A DNA stretch of 64,000 nucleotides. It comes from Megascapheus bottae. Lineage: Eukaryota > Chordata > Mammalia > Rodentia > Geomyidae. The position numbers and the translations under genes were made by a program. A model generated the notes under the pieces. It was not told where the DNA came from and did no database searches. It saw only the letters and a list, made by a program, of their open reading frames with translations. Positions 42,536 to 52,600 of the stretch are shown here, piece after piece. The stretch lies in contig JANJXV010000029.1 of assembly GCA_024803745.1 (NCBI GenBank), positions 23,302,001 through 23,366,000 on the forward strand. The letters run 5' to 3'. Position 1 is the stretch's first letter. Each line of letters begins with the position of its first letter.

Positions 42536-42861
42536 CTCTTACTGCAAACATCACATACAACTACAATAGTAGAAGCCTCTTGTTTATTATTAAACTACAA
42601 TTTTCTCATAACAATTACATTATATATGAATAAATATCTACTGGAAAGTATTTCCAAACTATTTCTTCTTCCACTCATGGCTTTTCATATTTCTATTTCA
42701 ATGAATACACTCTCAAAAGCTACTGGAATCTCAGATCTTGCTCACATTCCTCAGAGCATTTCTGTGTTTGCTTTTCCACACTATCCTTCCTGTCATCTCT
42801 TCTCCAATTTTCATTTCTTAGCACTCTTTTTTCTACATATTATCTTTTATTCTTTTAGCTT
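42536..42861. other. Unassigned sequence
   Basis: The open frame at 42626-42931 begins here and runs into the following SINE; no recognised family. Confidence 0.4.
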
Positions 42862-42986
42862 TTTTTTCCTGGTCCTAAGGCTTGAACGCTGGACCCGGAT
42901 GCTGCCCCTGAATTCTTTTGCTCAATGCTAGCACTCTACCACTTGAGGCACAGTTCTACTTACAGGTTTTTTTTTTGTTATTGTTG

Positions 42987-43036
<50 letters not shown>

Positions 43037-43133
43037 TTATTTGGAGACTTTTCTGCTGGAACTGACTTAAAATGATAACCCTCTCATCTCAACTTCCTGA
43101 GTTGTTAGGATTAGAGGAATGCACCAACAACTA
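42862..43133 (-). mobile_element. Composite SINE with GT expansion in its linker
   Basis: Reversed: cctggtcctaaggcttgaac, accacttgaggcacagttct, (GT)n, then ggttatttggagacttttct and ctgagttgttaggattagag. Confidence 0.8.
42991..43036. repeat. (GT)n microsatellite inside a SINE
   Basis: About 22 GT units at the same linker position as in the SINE at 32105-32352. Confidence 0.97.
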
Positions 43134-43449
43134 GCTGTTCTGTCAAGTTTAGTGTTCTCCTTGCATCCCTTCAGAAATTCTCTGATGAATCCTTCCTATG
43201 AAATCTTGTCTTTTGTATTCTTCTTCTCTTTCATGCTAAACTGACCTATTTACATCAATAAGTTATCTTGCAAGCAATCAACCCAAATTTTAATGTATTC
43301 TAAATTTTGATTTTTGATCTCAATATGGCTTTGTGGATATCATATTCTGAATTGTTGCCTGATTTGTGGTTCAAGTCTTCTAATAGTACCAATTTCTTCC
43401 CAGCTATTTGGGGTTTTTATTGGGGGGTGGAACGTTGTGGGAAGAAGGC
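43134..43449. other. Unassigned sequence
   Basis: No recognisable feature. Confidence 0.4.
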
Positions 43450-43665
43450 GGAAGAGGTTAGTCCTATTAGGGCTTGAAATCAGGGCTTGGAAGTTTACTT
43501 AGTTATTTTGTTCAAGGCTGCTGCTCCATCATCTGAGCCACATGTTCACTTTCAGCTTTTGCTGGTTAATTGGAGGTAAGAATCTCATGTTCCTTCCTGC
43601 TCAAGAATGGCTTTAGACCTAAACCATCTGATCTCTGCTTCTAGCATAGCTAGATGTAGAGTGGG
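43450..43665 (-). mobile_element. Composite SINE, diverged
   Basis: Reversed: tagggcttgaaatcagggct, atctgagccacatgttcact, ttgctggttaattggaggta. The head end has decayed into the following GT tract. Confidence 0.72.
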
Positions 43666-43668
<3 letters not shown>

Positions 43669-43716
<48 letters not shown>

Positions 43717-43723
43717 TGTGTGG
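43669..43723. repeat. (TG)n microsatellite
   Basis: About 26 TG units with one TT interruption near the end. Confidence 0.97.
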
Positions 43724-43834
43724 TTTGATAAGTTTGTTTCCTTTGAGTAAGATTGTAGTATTACTATTTTTGTTTATTTCTTTTGCTTTCATTCATTATT
43801 TTATTGTTGTATTTTGGTGTTTTTGGTATTAGAT

Positions 43835-43895
43835 CTCCCTATATGTTTCAAATTGGTCTTACTCAAAATCCCCTTGCTTCAGCTTCCAAAATGCA
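43835..43895 (-). mobile_element. B1-like fragment
   Basis: tagatctccctatatgtttc and ttgcttcagcttccaaaatg resemble a reversed 7SL/B1 right half. Confidence 0.4.
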
Positions 43896-43899
43896 GCTT

Positions 43900-44125
43900 G
43901 GCTTTCATTACTTTATTATTGTTTTAGAGGCAATATACAATGGGTTAATTTTACATACAATAGGTAATAAGTACATTTCCTTTCACATAGTGTCATTTGT
44001 TCCCTCCTTCTCTCCCATTCCCTCCTCCCATCTCCACCCACAAGTTGCATAGTTTGTTTTCATCAATGTCCAGTGCAGCCAGTGAACTCTACTGCTGCAC
44101 TTTTTTACCCTTTTTCCTCCAATTC
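43900..44125 (-). mobile_element. L1 3'-end fragment, different subfamily
   Basis: Layout of a reversed L1 3' end (tattgttttagaggcaatat, gggttaattttacatacaat, pyrimidine-rich tccctccttctctcccattc), but distinct from the main groups. Confidence 0.5.
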
Positions 44126-44641
44126 TCTGCCATTCTCCCCACTCCCACAGATATGCACATGAAACAGTGAATTATCATTGCAGTTATTTTAAAGTAATTT
44201 ATATAGCTTTCTTATTAGATGATTCATCTAAGTTGTCAGATTCATCTACTTCTAATATCTCCAATGAGAGAATTATAATAATGATAAAAACAATACCAAA
44301 ATCTTCATCACTACTCCCCCTTTTTGACTTATGATTAAAAATGTACTAAGCACATTCTGCATACTGTCAGACTATCATCTAATCCACAAGGACAGTAGAT
44401 TGAAGAACTAGAAGGGAGAAAAGTGGAGCAGAATGGTAGAACTCAGAGAATATTTATTCTTGATCTCTTGGTTAGCAAAAGGAGGGTCTTTGATTACAGT
44501 TCAGGTGCTTTGGACTTTTCTAATCCCACTTCTTCTGGACAAATTTTTCTGTCTCTCTTCGCTCTGAATGGTGAAAGAGATTTCCTCCCTGTAATTGTGG
44601 GGGTTTTTTCAGGACATAATCTCATCAAAAATCAAATTTTG
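44126..44641. other. Unassigned sequence
   Basis: An 89-codon plus frame (44423-44692) shows no recognised family and ends inside the next SINE. Confidence 0.4.
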
Positions 44642-44838
44642 AGTTGGGTACCAGTGACACATATCTGTAATCTTAGTTATTCAGGAGGCTGAGATCTGGG
44701 GAAAATGGTTTGAAGGCATCTTACTCAGGAAAGACCATGAGAAAAATCAGAAATGGTGCTGTGACTTAAAGTGGGAGAGTGCTAGCCTTGAGCTCAGAAA
44801 CAATGCCCAGGCCCTGAGTCCAAGCCCCCAACTGACAG
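44642..44838 (+). mobile_element. Composite SINE
   Basis: cagtgacacatatctgtaat (head), gtgggagagtgctagccttg and gagtccaagcccccaactga (tail), then a GAGA-type tail. Confidence 0.8.
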
Positions 44839-45105
44839 AGAGAGAGAGCAGAGCAGGGGAGAGAAACAAACAAGACAGAAAAAGAAACATCAAAGAAAAA
44901 AACCTCTTGTTTCCATTTTCTGGAGTTTATTTCAATAACTATTATTTCACATGATCTGATGCACATAGGCACTGCACCTTTGTGTTCGTCCCCCAAGAGT
45001 GTCCCCCTTTGTTCAAAATGACCTCAGAAGTTGGGGACTCAAAATGTATTCCTAATAGTTCAATTTCCATATATACCCAGCAAAAAAGGATGTAGGTTTT
45101 CTTTC

Positions 45106-45392
45106 CATTTATTTTTAATTGAAGTTTTTGTCAGGAGGATGTACAGAGGGGTTACAACTAATTACATAAGTAAGGTAGTGGGTACATTTCTTGCTGGACA
45201 TTGTTACCCCTTTGCAAGTTTTTCTCCCACTTTCCTTCCTTCCAACTCCCACCCCAAGTTGTAGAGTTCATTTCCAACATATTGTCATGTGTGTAGTGCT
45301 ATTATATTAGTTCACCCTTTATCATTTGTCTTGCCATTTTGTTTTTCCCCTTCCCTATCCTAATTCAAATAAATATTTATACAATATAGGGT
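45106..45392 (-). mobile_element. L1 3' end
   Basis: Reversed: gtcaggaggatgtacagagg, gtgggtacatttcttgctgg, cattgttacccctttgcaag. Ends near tatacaatatagggtg. Confidence 0.75.
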
Positions 45393-46942
45393 GTAAGTTT
45401 TCTAAAGTGACAGATCTTAATACTTTACAAATGGTAATGCAGTAAAATCTCAAACAATATACACGGGAAATAACTCTTTTTGCTTGCTCCGAGCAATTTG
45501 AAGACTTGAGCAGAGAGAAGACAGATTAGTTGTCCCAGGACACTAGCTACTGGCTAGCCTCCAGGCCTCACCCTCATGCCTTGTAACTGCAGCTCTTGGT
45601 TTCAGCCCTCAGGCTCAAATGAAGCTTTCTCACCTTCATTTGTCCTTTTCATTTAGAGGTTGGCAACACATCTTTCTCTCAAGTAGATTTTAGTTTTCGT
45701 CAGATCTCTATTGTTCCTTCTTTCTTTTTCATTGTGTAATACTTGAGAATCCCATATACATTAATATCAAATACACATAAAATGCCATTTATTTAATAAT
45801 TATTTATTACCCTTTAATCACTAATGTAGGCCTAGAGTTACCTTCTCATTTGAGTAAGACAGAATACTTCTGCTCATAAAATCGTATCTGATTGTGTGGT
45901 AGAGATAATAAAACCAAATATAAAATTATAGTAAAGAAGTATATCATGGTAGAGATTGGGGAACTAGTAAAAATTAGATAAGTATGGGAAAGCTTTCTTT
46001 GTGCTGTATGTGAAGAATAGGAGAAGACTTGTTGATCAACAACCCCAATATAAGTACTTTTTCACTGGAAGGAAGAAAGAGCAAATATAGTAGAAAAGGT
46101 ATAAGTGTGACATTCTGACATCCTTTGGAAATAGAGATCAATGTTGCTAGACTTTGTTGGATAAAAGAGAGAGGGTACAAAAAGTCAAAACTTCCAGCTA
46201 AGCAAGAGCTAGTTATTTCAGGTCTTGCTGGTCATAGTAAGTTGTATTAAATTTATTTTAAGTTTAGTATGAAGTTCTTAAAAAGTTGAAAGGGAAACAC
46301 TGGATTATATTTCCTTTTTCTTTATTTTTTATCTTTAAGTATTTTTACAAAAGAGTTGTCAATTCAACATGGTTTATATGTCTTAAAGACTACATTATGA
46401 GTCAAATGAATGTAGGAAATCAGATAAAGAGCCAAATCTGATTGAATGGTCAAGATAAGGAATGAAATTCTTTGGTGAGAATTCAGAAGACAGGGATTTT
46501 AAAGGTACATCCACACAAATTGTGGTTACAACTCCTTAGTCCTCATTGTGTCAGAACAAACACCCAGAGAAAATATATAAATTCATGCGTTTGTGTATGT
46601 TATAACAAAACTTTTTTTGCAGACATGAATATTTGGACTTCGTATCACCTACATGCCACATTATACTCTTACTTTTCCAGCTATTTGGAATAGTAACCTC
46701 AATCTTATCTAAACGGTCATATGAACACTGGCAGTATATTCCACATGGCTCCTCGACTGTAGTTCCCTGACCCTTTGCCTAGATGGAGATGATGACTTTA
46801 CCAAATTCACAGAAACAGGACACTTGTTTATGATATGAAGGAGACTAGAAGGCTGAGAGAATTACTTCCTGGTAGACTGTTTACTTAATAGTGCATAAGG
46901 TTCTAGAACAGAGCCTCCAAACAAATAAGCAAATGAATATAT
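45393..46942. other. Unassigned sequence
   Basis: 45770-46080 may be an L2-type fossil (ccatttatttaataattatt, tggtagagattggggaacta), weakly. No credible frame. Confidence 0.4.
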
Positions 46943-47038
46943 ACAGACATATATATATATACATATATATAGATGACAGACAGACAGACAGATGATAGAT
47001 AGACAGACAGGCAGATGGGTACAGGGTACAGGGTAGAA
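46943..47038. repeat. (TA)n, (GACA)n and GGGTACA tracts
   Basis: tatatatatatacatatata, then gacagacagacagatgatag and two copies of gggtacag. Confidence 0.9.
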
Positions 47039-47095
47039 TTGGAAAATGTAGGAAAATATTGAAAATTTAGGATGTATGACATCTTTTGTTTTGGT

Positions 47096-47322
47096 TGGTT
47101 GTAGGACTTGAAATCTGGGACTGGGTGTTTTCCCTGAGCTCTTCAGCAAAAGACTAATGCTCTACCACTTGAGCCACAGCACCATTTCTGGTTTTCTGGT
47201 GGTTAATTGGAAATAAGTATCTCACAGACTTTTGTGCCTTGGCTGGCTTTCAACTGAGCTCCTCATATCTCAGCTTCCTGAGTAGCAAGGATTACAGGCG
47301 TGATCCACTGGCTCCTGGCATA
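47096..47322 (-). mobile_element. Composite SINE
   Basis: Reversed and well preserved: ggttgtaggacttgaaatct, taccacttgagccacagcac, ggttttctggtggttaattg, agcaaggattacaggcgtga. Possible 7-bp duplication tatgaca on both sides. Confidence 0.87.
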
Positions 47323-47568
47323 TGACACCCTTCATATAAAATTTCTCAATGCCACTGAAATATAGTTTCTTCTTTTTTGAAGTTTTAGCGTTCAGAAGCT
47401 CATCAAGTTCATCAATATTAATAATTCAATTTGTTAAGAAGATTTTCTTTCATTGGAAATCTATTTCCTAAAGATGTTGGTTTTACCTGTTGTAGTCTTT
47501 TTCTTTTGAAACAACACAAACTTACCGCCATGTCTTCTATGAAAGAGTGAAGGAATGCCCTGAAGGCA

Positions 47569-47573
47569 TCCTC

Positions 47574-47641
<68 letters not shown>

Positions 47642-47650
47642 TCCCTCTCC
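47569..47650. repeat. C(n)/(CT)n polypyrimidine tract
   Basis: 82 nt of pure pyrimidine: a run of C followed by about 28 CT units and a mixed CT stretch. The minus-strand Arg/Glu frames come from it. Confidence 0.95.
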
Positions 47651-48778
47651 ACCTCCCTCCTTCCCTCTCTCTCTCCCATAGCAAATAGCCCACTCCTCAA
47701 GACAACACTATAATGCATATTTATTGACCAACTAGACTAACAAGTTTTTCTATGTAATATCTCCTTTGTAATATTTCAATGTAAAATGACTCATTGTCTT
47801 CAATTAAGTATAAACAAGACTGTTTAACTTATCATCAAACAAGACTGAATACAAATCTTTCTATGTGTAAAATTTGGCTTAACAGAAAGGACCAGAGACA
47901 TAGAGTATTAATGGTTAATTATCATTCAGTCCAACAAAAAGTCCTTCCAAACATTACTACATCACCTCCACAGCATTTACCAGGCCAGCTGGAATTACTT
48001 ACAAGAAAGGCCAAATTGCTCTAACCACAAGCTCCAAATCAAAATACTACCAATGACATCCATTGAGCTGCTTCAATCCATAAATCTCATCTCTGCCTAG
48101 AGAAGAGGCAGAGATTATTTCTCCCTTTGGATAAAGCATTACTTCATCCAAATGAATCAAACACAAGAGGCATAAAACTCCTTTTATCTCCTTCACGCCT
48201 TGCCTTTTTTATTGCATACTTTATGGTTTGGGGCCTGCCTTCTATTTTTTTTGTTGCTTTGGATATAAAACTGCACTCTGAAGACGATCAAAAAATATAG
48301 GCAAGACCCTCTTTACAAACACAGTTCTAGAAACTCTCTGAAAATAAAAATGTGAAAGTGAACAAGTAGAGCTGAATTTCTGAATGAGTTGTGCAAGGAA
48401 GAACCTTAATAAGTGGTAGGTGTATGACTGCCTCCCCTACAGAAGAAGTTGACACTTGTCTCTCTATGCTGCCACTGCTGTTGACTTAGTTCCCATCTCC
48501 AAGAGCAGTGGCGATCTGATTTCCCTGAAGAATAGCTTCCTCTATGATTGTCCTCTCAAAGCAAACTTGCCTAGAAACCCAGTTTTATACAGTTCACTTA
48601 AAACACAGTGCTGACTCAGACACTACCTCACCCTCAAGGATGGTCATAAAATATATCACAGACTGCATGTCCTAAGAAATAGATTTGGACATCTCCAAGT
48701 CCTATAAGCTTACTATTGAATAACAAGGTTTTGACCTTGCCTCTGTGTCTCTATACCTGTTTCTCTGTTTTCCTTCTT
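47651..48778. other. Unassigned sequence
   Basis: A short perfect hairpin (tctctgcct / aggcagaga) lies near 48091-48115. A 76-codon plus frame at 47794-48024 is unrecognised. Confidence 0.4.
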
Positions 48779-48900
48779 TTTTTTCCCTTTTTTTTTTTTT
48801 TTTTTTGGTTGAGGGGCTTGAACTCCGGGCCTGTGCACTGTCCCTGAACTCTTCAGCTCAAGGCTAGCACTCTACCACTTGAGCCATGGCACCACTTCCT
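48779..48900 (-). mobile_element. Half composite SINE (tRNA-like tail only)
   Basis: A long T-run, then gaggggcttgaactccgggc and accacttgagccatggcacc. The 7SL head is absent, consistent with 5' truncation during insertion. Confidence 0.82.
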
Positions 48901-49120
48901 CTCTCTGTTTGCTTATAAGGGTACTAATCATATTACCCTCATCATGATAAGACAATTTAACTTATGAAGGCCTTGTTTCCAAATAGAGGCATGGTGGTAA
49001 TTAGAACTTGATAACTAAGGGAGGACTCAATTGCGTTTTAACAGTATCATCAAGTAACAGGAGAGCAACAAGAACAGACAAAATGTTATTTAGATTTTGC
49101 TAAAGAAAATAAAAATAGAG

Positions 49121-49384
49121 CTGGGCATGGTGGCTCACACCTGTAATCCTAGCTACTTAGAAAGCTGAGATCTGAGGATCAAGGTTCAAAGCCAGGGTGA
49201 GCACAAAAAGACCTGAAAATCTTATTTTCCATTAACCTCTAGAAAATGGGAAGTGGAGCTTGGCTCAAGGATAGGGAGGTAGCCTTGAGCTGAAGAGCTC
49301 AGGAACAGTGCCCAAGCTGAGTTCAAGCCCCATGACCCACAAAACAAAACAAAACAAAACAAAAAAAAGAAAAGAAAAGAAAAG
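49121..49384 (+). mobile_element. Composite SINE
   Basis: ctgggcatggtggctcacac (head) through gttcaagccccatgacccac (tail). The A tail has turned into AAAAC and AAAAG repeats. Flanked by aaaaatagag (49111-49120 and 49385-49394). Confidence 0.92.
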
Positions 49385-49394
49385 AAAAATAGAG

Positions 49395-49627
49395 CCAGTG
49401 ATACTGGCTCATGTCTATGATTCTAGCTACTTAGGAGGCTGAAATCTGAGGATCTTGGTTTGAATCAGACTGGGCAGGGAAGTTTATGAAAGTTTTCTTT
49501 CCAATTAACTACCAGAAAATCAGAAGTTGAGCTGTGCCTCAAATATGTAAAGCATTAGCTTTGCGCAAAAAGTTTAAGAACAGTGTCCAAACCCCAAGTT
49601 CAAGCCGAGGAACTGAACAAAAAAATG
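49395..49627 (+). mobile_element. Composite SINE
   Basis: Starts immediately after the previous copy's duplication: atactggctcatgtctatga, tccaattaactaccagaaaa, aagttcaagccgaggaac. Confidence 0.85.
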
Positions 49628-49664
49628 AAATAAAACATTTCAACATAAAAATTCTCAGGTAGGG

Positions 49665-49849
49665 GCTGGAGGTTTGACCTAGTGGGAGACTGCTTGCCTA
49701 GCATGCACAAAGACCGGGGTTTGATTCCTCATACAACATACATAGGAAGACAAAAAAGCCGGAAGTGGTGCTGAGGCTCAAGTGGTAGAGCTCTAGCCTT
49801 GAGAAAGTCCAAGGGCAGAGCTCAGGCTCTGAGCTCAAGCCCAGGATTG

Positions 49850-49882
<33 letters not shown>
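49665..49882 (+). mobile_element. Dimeric ID-like SINE
   Basis: Flanked by an exact 12-bp duplication, tctcaggtaggg (49653-49664 and 49883-49894). Ends in about 30 A. The long uninterrupted A tail suggests recent insertion. Confidence 0.93.
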
Positions 49883-49885
<3 letters not shown>

Positions 49886-49949
49886 CAGGTAGGGTTGGTT
49901 CCTTTAGGAAAAAAGAAATTTTTATATTTCAAACAATGTGTAATCTAGA

Positions 49950-50022
49950 TCAGTACCTCAGTACCACATACACAGAAAAAGCTGAAAGCCCAAGGACAGT
50001 GCCATGCCTGAGTTCAAGCCCC
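49950..50022 (+). mobile_element. Internally deleted ID-like remnant
   Basis: cagtaccacatacacagaaa, then aagcccaaggacagtgccat, gagttcaagcccc. The first A box and much of the second monomer are missing. Confidence 0.65.
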
Positions 50023-50025
50023 AGA

Positions 50026-50057
<32 letters not shown>

Positions 50058-50166
50058 GGAGGGGGAGGGAGAAGGAGGGAGAGGGAGGGGGAGGGGGAGG
50101 GAGAGGGAGGGGGAGAGGGAGAGAGAGGGAGAGAGAGGGAGAGAGAGGGAGAGAGAGGGAGAGAGG
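50023..50166. repeat. (GA)n/(GGGGA)n polypurine tract
   Basis: 144 nt of pure purine with GA, GGGGGA and GAGAGAGGGA sub-periods. The Arg/Glu/Gly (plus) and Ser/Leu/Pro (minus) frames are by-products. Confidence 0.97.
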
Positions 50167-50523
50167 TAATCCAGATATTGCAATAGCAAAACAGAGACAC
50201 ATCTGTAATATGAATAAAATAGATAGGCGTTTATCTATATTCATGTGGCAGTATCTCAATCTCACCTAGGGAGAAATGAAGTAAGGAGACTGAGTCTAAG
50301 CAATATTCTTTGTCCTTACAGTCATCCTGGTGCCATGCTGGGTGGAGGGTGCTTTCCACCCATCTTTAAAGAGCCTAGAGGTGATAGAGGCCATTCACTG
50401 CATTGCAGATATCAGTCATGCTGTTTTGCCTTAGGGGAGCTTGGGTCACAGAGAATTCTGGCCTTGGATTTCTCCTGAACAATTTGATACTCTTGCCTTG
50501 GGATAGTCTCTGAGTATACCCCT

Positions 50524-50598
50524 AGATGGAAAGTTCAAGTTGACCGCTGAGCTACTTCCAAAGATGGAAAGTTCCACGGGTGCCTGAGCTACTTCCTG
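50524..50598 (+). promoter_or_regulatory. Tandem 38-bp repeat in LTR U3
   Basis: agatggaaagttc ... ctgagctacttcc occurs twice, 38 bp apart. Each copy holds acttcc, the reverse of the ETS core ggaagt. U3 enhancer duplications are typical of gammaretrovirus-like LTRs. Confidence 0.45.
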
Positions 50599-50729
50599 GT
50601 ATGGGCTGCTTCTGTGAAGGCTTGGTATCTACCCAAACGTGTGCTTTGTGTCTTTAAAAGCTTTATGCCTACTCTGTTCTGGTCTGCGGGTCTTTGAGAC
50701 AGGAGCCCACCTACACATGTCAGCTCTCC

Positions 50730-50735
50730 AATAAA
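50730..50735 (+). terminator. LTR polyadenylation signal
   Basis: AATAAA about 75 bp downstream of the TATA-like box, as expected for the R region of an LTR. Confidence 0.45.
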
Positions 50736-50968
50736 GATTCCCAATTTGACCTCTAAAAATGTAGCTTCTCTATATCTCACCCACTGAATTCAAATATGAC
50801 AGAAAATACCTGAACAGGAGTTATAATATAAAAAGCTTGGGTTGTCTATCAGGGAATATGTGGGTTTATACTGCTGAGGGAACTGAAGAAAAACATCTTC
50901 AATGTGACTTTATTTGGGTTCAAAAATATAATCATATTATTCCGCTATACACCAGCTTCAAATGATTT

Positions 50969-51174
50969 CTTTTTTCTTTTTTCTTTTTGCCAGTCGTGGG
51001 CTTGAGCTCAGCGCCTGAGCACTGTCCTTGGACTTTCTCAAGGTTAGAACTCTACCACTTGAGCCTCAGTATCATTTCTGGTTTTTTACTAGGTATGTGG
51101 TACCGAGGAATCGAACCCGGGTCCTCGTGCATGCTAGGCAAGCACTCTACCACTAGGCCAAACTCCCGGCTCCT
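50969..51174 (-). mobile_element. Dimeric ID-like SINE, well preserved
   Basis: Flanked by aaatgattt (50960-50968 and 51175-51183). The first-monomer boxes are near consensus when reversed (gaatcgaacccgggtc, ctaccactaggccaaact). The 83-codon plus frame across it is spurious. Confidence 0.93.
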
Positions 51175-51183
51175 AAATGATTT

Positions 51184-52204
51184 ATTTTTTCTTGGTTTCA
51201 GTGTCAATGTTAAGCCAGCCCTCTTCTCTTATATATGAAAAATAAATAAATAAAAATTTACCCCGACAATAAAAAGTAAAATAAAAAATAAAAGTTTTTT
51301 TTTTTAAAAAAAAGGTGTTGAGTCTTCCTTCTTATCCAGTACTAAATATGTTTCTTCCTCATAGTTTAAAAACAAGAAGACTTTACTTAGGTAAAAACAA
51401 TTCAAAGTACATCTCCACTCTTACAAAAGATCATTGTGGAAAAAGTGCATGGAATAAAAGGAATGACGTGGAGCAAGCTGACCTCTCCCTTTAGTTAGAG
51501 GTGAGTCAAATCTCACAGTGGCTGCCTGGTCTTCAATAAAGGATGAGTGTGATGAAATCCATGGTAGTAATAAATTGTTCTCACACTGTAACTTCTTTGT
51601 GAGTTCAGCCTTAAAATTCTAGATGAAATTAATTTTCTCCCATAAGATCTGTTATTTCTTCCAGAATGAGAAGGAATTGATAAAAAGGGCTATTGAGAGA
51701 ATAAAGGAATGCACTGATATACTAGTTAATCATTAAATCAATATGCGTGTGCTTAATGGGGCAGAAAATAGATTTGTGAAAACTTTGGAGATTAATAGAA
51801 GTTTCATAAAAGTAGCCATCCATCCATAAAGCACTATTTTGAGGCACTCTGTCTTTTCAATTCTAATATCAATGGATACCATAACATCAGCTCCCATTTA
51901 TTGCTAATTATTAACTGCCAGGTAGTTACTAGCTACCCACTATTCATTAGCATGTGTAAGTTACCCATATCTGCTTTTATTTATGCATATGATTTACATT
52001 TTTACATTACCTAAGTCACCTGCCTACACAAAGAAGTTCATTAACCAGCCTGTGATTAATTAACCAATTAATTAAATGACTGGATTCCCACTCAAACATA
52101 AAACATAACAATAATATCTGTGTATCCATGTTGAACTGTTATAGAAACTAAATGACATATTTGGATTACAGTTTGAATTATATTTTATCTTTATGTGTGA
52201 GTAC
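51184..52204. other. Unassigned sequence
   Basis: 51258-51290 (ttaccccgacaataaaaagt) is a stub of an L1 3' end. The rest shows nothing recognisable. Confidence 0.4.
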
Positions 52205-52425
52205 CTTACTGGAGCTAGAACTCAAGTTTTAGGCATTGTTGCTTAGCCTTTTTGCACAAAGCTTCTACTCTACCACTTGAGCAATAGATGTACTTAGTAT
52301 TTTTTGCAGATTAATTGGAGATAATAGCTTCATGGACATTTCTACTTAGCCTGGCTCAATATTCTGTCCTCAAATCTCAGCCTTCTGAGTAGATAAGATC
52401 ATAGCATAAGCCTCTGGCATCCCCC
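52205..52425 (-). mobile_element. Composite SINE, diverged
   Basis: Reversed: ggagctagaactcaagtttt, taccacttgagcaatagatg, agattaattggagataatag. Confidence 0.7.
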
Positions 52426-52499
52426 TATACCTTATTCTGGATTTTTAAAAATGTATCATGTAGTCTGATATAATAATTTGGAATATTACTCAATAAACT

Positions 52500-52600
52500 G
52501 TTACTTTAGGTTCCCCGTCACCACATAATTTCTTTAGTTCCTCTTGCTGTTGAATTCTAACTGTACACCATTATGGTCAGATAGAATGTATTTTGAATGT
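52500..52600 (-). mobile_element. Possible old L1 fragment
   Basis: aattctaactgtacaccatt and atggtcagatagaatg faintly match a reversed L1 ORF2 segment. Confidence 0.3.

Larger units (their letters stand above)
50270..50803 (+). mobile_element. Solo LTR of a class-I-like ERV (approximate bounds)
   Basis: tttaaaag at 50653-50660 serves as a TATA-like box. Then come gggtctttgagacaggagcc (an R-region-like stretch) and AATAAA at 50730-50735, followed by a short U5-like stretch. A direct repeat of about 38 bp lies upstream in U3. No internal genes follow. The left boundary is uncertain (between about 50270 and 50480). Confidence 0.55.

Noticed and set aside
49936..50265. Five overlapping frames with Arg/Glu/Gly or Ser/Leu/Pro repeats
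   Set aside because: Produced by the 144-nt polypurine tract.
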